A stretch of 50,691 nt of DNA from Ralstonia sp. UBA689 (lineage in GTDB: Bacteria > Pseudomonadota > Gammaproteobacteria > Burkholderiales > Burkholderiaceae): NCBI RefSeq assembly GCF_002298975.1, contig NZ_DBMV01000007.1, positions 1 through 50,691 on the forward strand, written 5' to 3'. The notes beneath the pieces are model-generated. The model was not told the origin of the DNA, made no database searches, and saw only the letters and a list, made by a program, of their open reading frames with translations. How positions within the stretch are numbered: position 1 is the first letter of the stretch; each line of letters starts with the position of its first letter. Below, one piece after another: positions 45,231-50,691 of the stretch. The position numbers and the translations under genes were made by a program.

Positions 45231-46262
45231 ATGTCAATGCCAAGCCGCGCAACGATGCGCTGGTGTCTGACCGCCATGCTGGCGTGGTCCGGCCACGCTG
45301 TGGCGTGGGACTACACGCCCGGCGCCATCCCCGGGCTGGTCAGCGTGCTTGGTTTCCTGACGGTGCAGAGCCAGGCGCTGGACCGTGCCATCCAGCGGTT
45401 TCCGGGCCAGCGCGAAGAGCTGATCCGCGCCCGCAACCAGTTCGACAACGCTTTTCCGCAGGCCCTGGCCCGCACGCGCCGCCTGATCGCGGGGATTCCG
45501 CTGGCCGATGACGAGCGCCAACTGCTGATCGAGCGTGTGCTGGACGTCCACCAACCCAGCGTTGCGGTTGCCACGCAAACCGAGCAGACGGCCCACGCCC
45601 TGGCCGAGCGCGTAACAGCGCGCGCGCAGGGCAGCCAGGACCGCCCAACGCTGCAGACGCTGTTGGCGGTGGTCTACGACGACCGCCCGGCCGACGAACT
45701 GGCCGGCCGCTTCACCCAGGGCGTCACGTTGTCTGACTGGCCGAACGCACGCGGCGCGAACCTGATGCTGCACCTGCCATTCTCGTGGGAGCGCGTGCCG
45801 CCTGCCGCGCCGCGCAAGCCTGACCCGGGGCGCGTGGCGATCGGCGCTTGGGCCAACCAGGGCGGCGCCGGCCTGTCACGCATCGAGCTGATCGTACGCC
45901 CCACGGAAGGCGAGCCGGAGACCGTGCCCGATACCCGCGAACCCCGCTGGATGCGTGATGCCGTGCGGCAGGCAGTGGCCTTGCCGTGCCGGCTGATCAG
46001 TTGGGGGACGCAGTCGTTCGGCGGCCGGCCCGGTATCTGGGCCACTTACATTGGCGAATCGCCTGGCCCGCACGTACCGCGCGCGGCCGGCAACACGCTG
46101 GTCGGCCGCGTGTTCATCGTGCCGACCGACGGCGCGCTGGTCATGCTGCACATGCAATCGCCCGCCGCCTCGCCGGAGGGGGCCAGCGCAGTCCGCCTGC
46201 GCTACGAAGCACTGTGGAACGCGGTGGCCGCCTCGTTCGCTGTGTCGGCCCCCAAGCCGTAG
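45231..46262 (+). CDS. Exported protein of unknown function
   Basis: A 343-residue protein with a signal peptide (TMRWCLTAMLAWSGHAVA, then WDYTPG). I do not recognise its family. The mature part starts with a helical region rich in Q, R and A (about 40-150), followed by a beta-rich part containing WPNARGANLMLHLPFSWER and a closing GALVMLHMQSP...VRLRYEALWNAV. No cysteine pair or catalytic motif is evident. AGGGGG precedes the ATG. It is divergent from icmF, so the upstream palindrome might also control it. Confidence 0.8.
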   Translation: MSMPSRATMRWCLTAMLAWSGHAVAWDYTPGAIPGLVSVLGFLTVQSQALDRAIQRFPGQREELIRARNQFDNAFPQALARTRRLIAGIPLADDERQLLIERVLDVHQPSVAVATQTEQTAHALAERVTARAQGSQDRPTLQTLLAVVYDDRPADELAGRFTQGVTLSDWPNARGANLMLHLPFSWERVPPAAPRKPDPGRVAIGAWANQGGAGLSRIELIVRPTEGEPETVPDTREPRWMRDAVRQAVALPCRLISWGTQSFGGRPGIWATYIGESPGPHVPRAAGNTLVGRVFIVPTDGALVMLHMQSPAASPEGASAVRLRYEALWNAVAASFAVSAPKP

Positions 46263-46271
46263 ACAGGCAAC

Positions 46272-46286
46272 GCACCACATCGGCGC
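46272..46286 (+). promoter_or_regulatory. NtrC-like site (distal)
   Basis: GCACCACATCGGCGC fits the NtrC pattern GCAC-N7-GTGC except for one base in the right half-site. It is centred about 160 bases before the expected sigma-54 start, a normal distance for an enhancer. Confidence 0.5.
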
Positions 46287-46373
46287 ATATCCATCGCTAG
46301 ACGCACCAAATCAAGGCAATCACGCACCGGATTCGAGCCAACCCCACAACCGGGTTCGACAAAGATGTCGCGC

Positions 46374-46388
46374 GCACGGCCATGGTGC
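46374..46388 (+). promoter_or_regulatory. NtrC-like site (proximal)
   Basis: GCACGGCCATGGTGC is a perfect GCAC-N7-GTGC dyad with the spacing of NtrC sites, centred about 60 bases before the expected transcription start. Confidence 0.6.
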
Positions 46389-46412
46389 GCCACGTCACGC
46401 TTTTGCACACCG

Positions 46413-46430
46413 TTGGAACGCATTTTGCAT
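46413..46430 (+). promoter_or_regulatory. Sigma-54 (-24/-12) promoter of the ammonium transporter gene
   Basis: TTGGAACGCATTTTGCAT has the GG at 46,415-46,416 and the GC at 46,427-46,428 with the obligatory 10 bases between. It differs from the TTGGCACGNNNNTTGCA consensus mainly at one position. Transcription should start near 46,440, about 80 bases before the ATG. With two NtrC-like sites upstream, control by nitrogen limitation is strongly suggested. Confidence 0.75.
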
Positions 46431-46519
46431 CTGTCGATGCCTTTTGCGTCATCTGAGGGCGTTCTGGAGACTGCATTGCACCCGAATGGCGCTGATTCCA
46501 AACCCGCTCGACAACCACA

Positions 46520-47722
46520 ATGAACACCATCAAAACCGGGGGCGATGCGCTCTTTATCCTGCTGGGCGCAATCATGGTGCTTGCCATGCATGCCGGCTTC
46601 GCGTTCCTTGAGCTCGGCACCGTCCGCAAGAAGAATCAGGTCAATGCGCTGGTCAAGATCCTGGTCGACTTTGCCGTGTCGACCATTGCCTATTTCTTCA
46701 TCGGCTATTCGGTGGCCTATGGCATCAACTTCCTCTCTGGTGCCGACGTGCTCGCGCAGCAGAACGGCTACGAGCTGGTGAAGTTCTTCTTCCTGCTGAC
46801 CTTTGCGGCGGCCATCCCGGCCATCATCTCGGGTGGCATTGCCGAGCGCTCGCGCTTCGAGCCGCAACTGGCGGCGACCTTCGTGCTGGTGGGCTTCGTC
46901 TACCCGTTCTTCGAGGGCATTGCCTGGAACGAGCGCTTCGGCATCCAGCACTGGCTGCAGGCCGTGACGGGCGCGGAGTTCCACGACTTTGCGGGCTCGG
47001 TGGTGGTGCACGCGGTGGGCGGCTGGATCGCGCTGCCGGCGGTACTGCTGCTGGGCGCGCGCCACGGCCGCTACAAGGACGACGGCCGCATCGCCGCGCA
47101 TCCGCCGTCGAACATCCCGTTCCTGGCGGCCGGTGCGTGGGTGCTGGCGGTGGGCTGGTTCGGCTTTAACGTGATGAGCGCACAGACGCTGGACAAGATG
47201 AGCGGCCTGGTCGCCATTAACTCGCTGATGGCCATGGTGGGCGGCACGCTCACCGCGTGGTGGATGGGCAAGAACGATCCGGGCTTCTCGTACAACGGGC
47301 CGCTCGCCGGCCTGGTGGCCGTGTGCGCCGGCTCCGACGTGATGCACCCGCTGGGCGCGCTGGCCGTCGGCGGCATTGCGGGCATCCTGTTTGTCTGGAT
47401 GTTCACGCGCGTGCAGAACGTCTGGCGCATCGACGACGTGCTGGGCGTGTGGCCCCTGCATGGGCTGTGCGGCGCGTGGGGCGGCATTGCGGCCGGCATC
47501 TTCGGCCTAAAGGCACTCGGCGGCCTGGGCGGCGTGTCGTTCTGGGCGCAGTTGGCGGGCACGGCAGGCGGTATTGTCATCGCGCTGATCGGCGGCACGG
47601 TGGTGTACGGCACGCTGCGCAAGTTCGTGGGGCTGCGGTTGGATCGTGAGGCCGAATTCATGGGTGCGGACCTGGCGATCCACCGCGTGTCGTCCACGCC
47701 GGAGAGCGAAACGCACTGGTAG
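46520..47722 (+). CDS. Ammonium transporter (Amt family)
   Basis: A 400-residue inner-membrane protein with about 11 helices and no separate signal peptide. The pore twin histidines are H164 (FAGSVVVHAVGGW) and H314 (VWPLHGLCGAW); D156 in FHDFAGS corresponds to the structural aspartate of AmtB, and the first helix carries AIMVLAMHAGFAFLELG. It conducts ammonium/ammonia. A PII gene (glnK) normally precedes amtB, but none lies in the 257 bases upstream or downstream, so this appears to be a solitary Amt. Sigma-54 and NtrC-like sites imply nitrogen control. The 257-base upstream region holds no gene. Confidence 0.95.
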   Translation: MNTIKTGGDALFILLGAIMVLAMHAGFAFLELGTVRKKNQVNALVKILVDFAVSTIAYFFIGYSVAYGINFLSGADVLAQQNGYELVKFFFLLTFAAAIPAIISGGIAERSRFEPQLAATFVLVGFVYPFFEGIAWNERFGIQHWLQAVTGAEFHDFAGSVVVHAVGGWIALPAVLLLGARHGRYKDDGRIAAHPPSNIPFLAAGAWVLAVGWFGFNVMSAQTLDKMSGLVAINSLMAMVGGTLTAWWMGKNDPGFSYNGPLAGLVAVCAGSDVMHPLGALAVGGIAGILFVWMFTRVQNVWRIDDVLGVWPLHGLCGAWGGIAAGIFGLKALGGLGGVSFWAQLAGTAGGIVIALIGGTVVYGTLRKFVGLRLDREAEFMGADLAIHRVSSTPESETHW

Positions 47723-47841
47723 TGCATGGGGCACACGGCAAGTGGCGTGCCGGTGGCGTCCGGCGCGGCGTGCGGCTATCCGCTAGAGTAAAAGGGCGCC
47801 CCGCATGTGCGGGGCCGTGTCATTCGATGCAGGAGCACCGC

Positions 47842-48198
47842 ATGCCCGATCTCGAACTGAACGCCCCCATCGTTGTTGAAGCCCACCCGCGTCGCGTAAC
47901 GGTCACCTTCAACGGCCACACCATCGCCGACACACGGGCCGCGCGCACGCTGCGTGAGCGCTCGCTCCCGCCGGTGCTGTACATCCCGCGCGACGATGTA
48001 CGGATGAACCTGCTGGAGCGTACCCAGCATCACACTCAATGCCCTTACAAGGGGCAGGCGTCTTACTACACCATCGTGGCCGGAGACGAACGCGCCACAA
48101 ACGCGGTATGGACGTATGAGCACCCCATCCCCTTGGCCGAAGAGGTGGCCGGCATGCTCGCGTTCTATCCGAACGTCGTGACGATCACGGAGGAATGA
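47842..48198 (+). CDS. DUF427 domain protein
   Basis: A 118-residue protein of the DUF427 family: VTFNGHTIADTRAARTLRE, PPVLYIPRDDVRMNLLERT, HTQCPYKGQASYYTI and the closing VAGMLAFYPNVVTI are typical. The function is unknown. GCAGGAG is correctly spaced from the ATG at 47,842; an earlier in-frame ATG at 47,827 overlaps that site. Upstream, a CCCCGC/GCGGGG hairpin at 47,799-47,814 sits within the leader, and a strong terminator follows the gene at 48,279-48,317. Confidence 0.9.
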   Translation: MPDLELNAPIVVEAHPRRVTVTFNGHTIADTRAARTLRERSLPPVLYIPRDDVRMNLLERTQHHTQCPYKGQASYYTIVAGDERATNAVWTYEHPIPLAEEVAGMLAFYPNVVTITEE

Positions 48199-48278
48199 AC
48201 TGACACGCGGCTGTCACGCACACGGCGCACGATACGCTCGTTCCTCTTCTCACGGATCCTCGTCCGTGAAAGTTCAGC

Positions 48279-48317
48279 ACCCGGCGCGGGAGTCATCTGT
48301 GGCCGGGTATTTTTTTG
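48279..48317 (+). terminator. Intrinsic terminator after the DUF427 gene
   Basis: ACCCGGC (48,279-48,285) pairs with GCCGGGT (48,302-48,308), followed by ATTTTTTT. The 16-base loop is large but the T-run is convincing. A smaller CACGGA/TCCGTG stem precedes it around 48,251-48,268. The terminator also insulates the AraC gene starting 30 bases later. Confidence 0.75.
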
Positions 48318-48347
48318 CCTGATCGCCGGTGCTATCCTCGGCCGATC

Positions 48348-49091
48348 ATGCTGGACTTCCGCACCTACGGCCTCGCCGCTCCGCCCCACGCCCACGACTT
48401 TGTGCAAGTCGTGATGCCCGCTCGCGGCGTGCTGGAGATGGACGTGGACGGCCGCGCCGGCTGCGTTGACACCCATCATGCCGCGCTCATTCCCGCCGGG
48501 GCCACGCACGCCTTCGAGGCGGCCGGCACCAACAGTTTCATTGTGCTGGACATTGCCGCGCAGGCCATCGATGCGCCCGACCTGGGCGGATTGGCCAACC
48601 GCGTGTTCTTTCCGCTCACCCCCGGGCTGCGCGCGCTGACGGCCTGGCTGCAGAGCGCCCACGCGCCGCATGCGGGCCCTGTCCTTGATGCCACGCTGGC
48701 CAACGCGTGGTCGTCGCTTGCGCTGGCAACACTGGCCGCGCATCCGGCCAACCAGTCGACGCAGATACACGCTCGCCCCGACGCACGGGCGGAACGCGCG
48801 TGGCACGCCATCGAGCAGCGCTATGCCGAGCCGCTCACCGCCGATGCGCTCGCCGCCGAGGTTGGCCTGAGCGCACGGCGCCTGGCCACGCTGTTTCGCG
48901 CGGAGTACGGCACCACGCTGCATGCGCGCCTGGCCGAGGTGCGGTTGCGGCATGCGCTGTCGCTGCTGGAAGCCACCGCGCTGCCGATCGCAGAGATTGC
49001 CGCGCGCACCGGCTACTACGACCAGAGCGCCCTCACGCGCCATCTCAAGGCCGCGCACGGCGTCACGCCCGCAGCCGTGCGGCGCGGCTAA
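48348..49091 (+). CDS. AraC-family transcriptional regulator
   Basis: A 247-residue regulator with an N-terminal cupin-like sensor (HAHDFVQVVMPARGVLEMDV, HHAALIPAGATHAFEA) and a C-terminal AraC DNA-binding domain, about residues 155-245: two helix-turn-helices in LTADALAAEVGLSARRLATLFR and ATALPIAEIAARTGYYDQSALTRHLKAAHG. The ATG at 48,348 has no strong ribosome-binding site and begins 30 bases after the terminator, so it may be translated from a short leader. It may control the EamA transporter downstream (inference from position). Confidence 0.9.
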   Translation: MLDFRTYGLAAPPHAHDFVQVVMPARGVLEMDVDGRAGCVDTHHAALIPAGATHAFEAAGTNSFIVLDIAAQAIDAPDLGGLANRVFFPLTPGLRALTAWLQSAHAPHAGPVLDATLANAWSSLALATLAAHPANQSTQIHARPDARAERAWHAIEQRYAEPLTADALAAEVGLSARRLATLFRAEYGTTLHARLAEVRLRHALSLLEATALPIAEIAARTGYYDQSALTRHLKAAHGVTPAAVRRG

Positions 49092-49202
49092 GCGTCGCTA
49101 ACAAAGCCCTCCTGGCGTCGTTGTGCCTCCTGGCCGTACTCAAGTACTGTCTGCGTCGGCACGCCTAGCCAGGACCGCTGCGCTGGGTTGTGTTAGCGAC
49201 GC
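49092..49202. repeat. 111-bp inverted-repeat element
   Basis: The arms are perfect 12-base complements: GCGTCGCTAACA (49,092-49,103) and TGTTAGCGACGC (49,191-49,202). The interior includes GTACTCAAGTAC (49,135-49,146), itself palindromic apart from its centre, and imperfectly pairing GGCGTCGTTGTGCC/GGCACGCC segments, so the whole can fold into a long stem. It encodes nothing evident. Its first base follows the AraC stop directly. It resembles small non-autonomous or REP-like elements but was seen only once here. Confidence 0.7.
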
Positions 49203-49321
49203 CAAGTCTCGCCCGCCCTCCCGTTTCCGTCTTTGCCAAAGCGCATCCGCCCTCGCCAAGACGGCTGAGCACGCACACGCGCAGAGTGCCGGTTCGATTG
49301 ATCTTCAGGACCGAACTGTTC

Positions 49322-50302
49322 ATGGCTGTCGGCGACACCTCCACCGCAACGCACCTGGCCCGGGCACAACACGGCGCGCGGCGCGATCACCTCATGGGCC
49401 TCTCGTGCGGCGTGGCGGCCGGCGCGCTGTGGGGAATCATCTTCGTCGCGCCGAAGATGCTCCCCGCGTTCTCACCGCTGGCGCTGTCGGCGGCGCGGTA
49501 CGTGCTGTACGGCGTGCTCTCACTCGCGCTGGCCTTGCCCGTGTGGCGCGCGCTGTGGCACAAGACCACGCGGCGCGACTGGGTGGTGCTGCTGTTGCTG
49601 TCGCTGCCGGGCAACCTGCTGTATTACCTGTGCGTGGCCGGCGGCGTGCAGCGTGCGGGCGTCGCGCCGGTGTCGTTGATCGTCGGGCTGCTGCCGGTGA
49701 CGGTCACGCTGGCTGGCGCGGCCGAACGGGGCAGCCTGCCCCTGCGGCGGTTGGCGCTCCCACTTGCCATGGCTATTGCGGGCGTCGCGTGCATCTACCT
49801 GGATGCCCCCGCCGCGAACGCGGGCGGACATGGCAGCACCTACGCCATCGGCCTGTTGATGGCCGCCGGTGCGCTGGCATGCTGGACGGTGTATGCGGTG
49901 TGCAATGCGCGGTATTTGCGCGAACGTCCGCAGTTCACCAGCCGGGAGTGGTCGCTCTTGACCGGCATTGCAACGGGAGCGCTGTCGTTGGTGCTGGCGG
50001 TGCCGGCGTTTCTCGTGCCTGGCATGGCGACAGGCGCTGCGCAGCCTGCATCGGCTTGGGCGATGTTCTGGCTGGTCAATGCCGGCGTGGCGCTGGGGGC
50101 CTCCGTGCTTGGCAACAGCCTCTGGAATGCGGCCAGCCGCAAGCTGCCGTTGACGCTCTCGGGGCAGTTGATTGTGTTTGAGACGGTGTTTGCGCTGCTG
50201 TATGGATTTGTTTATGCGGGGCGGTGGCCGCATGGGCTTGAGGTGGTGGCTGCGCTGTTGCTGATGGGTGGGGTGGCGTTGGCTGCGCGGCGGCATGGTT
50301 AG
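49322..50302 (+). CDS. EamA/DMT-family transporter
   Basis: A 326-residue inner-membrane protein with ten predicted helices in two EamA repeats: LSCGVAAGALWGIIFVAPK opens the first, AIGLLMAAGALACWTVYAVCNARY the second. ALSAARYVLYGVLSLAL and LIVFETVFALLYGFVY are typical helix-2 and late-helix motifs. Family members export amino acids or other metabolites. The ATG at 49,322 is chosen since the upstream in-frame stretch is Pro/Arg-rich and unlike a membrane protein N-terminus. It follows an AraC regulator in the same direction. Confidence 0.88.
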   Translation: MAVGDTSTATHLARAQHGARRDHLMGLSCGVAAGALWGIIFVAPKMLPAFSPLALSAARYVLYGVLSLALALPVWRALWHKTTRRDWVVLLLLSLPGNLLYYLCVAGGVQRAGVAPVSLIVGLLPVTVTLAGAAERGSLPLRRLALPLAMAIAGVACIYLDAPAANAGGHGSTYAIGLLMAAGALACWTVYAVCNARYLRERPQFTSREWSLLTGIATGALSLVLAVPAFLVPGMATGAAQPASAWAMFWLVNAGVALGASVLGNSLWNAASRKLPLTLSGQLIVFETVFALLYGFVYAGRWPHGLEVVAALLLMGGVALAARRHG

Positions 50303-50327
50303 GCTTTTTTTGTTTTTTTACCTTGGT

Positions 50328-50691
50328 GGTCCATCCCTTGTTTCATCCCCTGCCGGGGCTGACTCACTTTTCTTTGTCTTGCCAAAGAAAAGTAAGCAAA
50401 AGAAAGGCGCGCCCAAGATGGCGACCCATTCCTTGAATTTCTGTCGCAGGGAGGGAGACGGGGCAAACTCGGCCCTAAAGGGCCTCAGACAAGCCCCATC
50501 TCTTTTTCCTCCCTGCAACAAAAATTCAAGGCGCCATCTAGGGCAGGGGTAAAGGAAACAATCTTTTGCCAGCGCGCCTCTTCGTCTTGTCCCTCGTGCG
50601 CCGCGCCACATTCGATCTACGCGTTCGGTTGCGTGCCCCGTCGGTTTGGCCGTTCCTGCTCTTGATGGTGCCTTGAATTTTTGTAAGCGGG
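50328..50691 (-). repeat. Composite intergenic repeat, left module, hairpin A, spacer and start of hairpin B (copy R4)
   Basis: It begins TTGGTGGTCCATCCC, then the ACTTTTCTTTG/CAAAGAAAAGT hairpin at 50,366-50,393, hairpin A from CCTTGAATTT (50,431) to AAATTCAAGG (50,531), a 139-base spacer and the left arm of hairpin B (CCTTGAATTT at 50,671), where the window ends. The tip of hairpin A is GGCCCT-AA-AGGGCC here but CTCGCTTCGCTC in copy R2: a different sequence at the same structural position. No gene is seen in this final stretch. Confidence 0.85.

Overview
The window looks like chromosomal DNA from a high-GC betaproteobacterium of the Burkholderiales, most likely the Ralstonia/Cupriavidus group. 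This is an inference from three things: high GC with strong third-position bias, gene content (isovalerate/leucine catabolism with a biotin carboxylase pair, a fused isobutyryl-CoA mutase, a Fiu/PiuC iron module) and a Ralstonia-like intergenic repeat (hairpin core ACTTTTCTTTG/CAAAGAAAAGT). No rRNA, tRNA, CRISPR array, transposase or complete prophage was seen.

Layout. (1) 1-10,000, all plus strand: a run of acyl-CoA metabolism genes (thiolase, SDR, acyl-CoA dehydrogenase) continuing through a DsbA-like isomerase, rhodanese, HAD phosphatase and a SEC-C protein into 3-methylcrotonyl-CoA carboxylase beta, an exported alpha/beta hydrolase, a methylglutaconyl-CoA hydratase-like enzyme and biotin synthase. 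(2) 9,984-10,636: a composite inverted repeat without genes. (3) 10,637-12,667: the alpha (biotin-bearing) subunit of the same carboxylase. (4) 12,668-14,050: a visibly AT-richer island with an antitoxin-like fragment, a phage-type (GH24) lysozyme and a secreted small protein of unknown family. (5) 14,084-18,509: a palindromic operator, a glyoxylate/hydroxypyruvate reductase, HMG-CoA lyase, a YbaK-type deacylase, a DUF1289 protein, an MBL hydrolase and a TetR regulator. (6) 18,523-29,623, minus strand: an eight-gene operon resembling the acyclic terpene utilization (atu) genes of Pseudomonas. It holds a hydratase, AtuA (DUF1446), two acyl-CoA dehydrogenases, an SDR, a geranyl-CoA-type carboxylase beta and alpha, and an acyl-CoA ligase. 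(7) 29,835-33,609: a Fur-box-preceded operon of siderophore receptor, Sel1-repeat protein and PiuC-type dioxygenase. (8) 33,619-41,511: assorted single genes and pairs (fluoroacetate-dehalogenase-like hydrolase, nitronate monooxygenase-like enzyme, DUF1254 lipoprotein, MDR oxidoreductase, XRE-cupin plus GNAT, PhzF-like, 3-hydroxybutyryl-CoA dehydrogenase). (9) 41,685-44,972: fused isobutyryl-CoA mutase, preceded by the same TTGACGTnnACGTCAA operator that precedes the HMG-CoA lyase operon. (10) 45,231-50,302: an exported unknown, a sigma-54/NtrC-type ammonium transporter, a DUF427 protein, an AraC regulator and an EamA transporter. The last 360 bases are again the repeat.

How the genes fit together: the 18.5-29.6 kb operon would activate and carboxylate a branched, unsaturated C10 acyl-CoA (citronellyl-/geranyl-CoA in Pseudomonas). 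The products of that pathway descend to 3-methylcrotonyl-CoA, which the methylcrotonyl-CoA carboxylase at 5.5-12.7 kb, the hydratase at 8.1 kb and the HMG-CoA lyase at 15.1 kb convert to acetyl-CoA and acetoacetate. The thiolase and 3-hydroxyacyl-CoA dehydrogenase finish the job, and biotin synthase would supply the cofactor of both carboxylases. The window therefore holds nearly the whole route for acyclic terpenoid plus leucine breakdown. Substrate assignments rest on family resemblance and active-site reading by eye, not on database searches.
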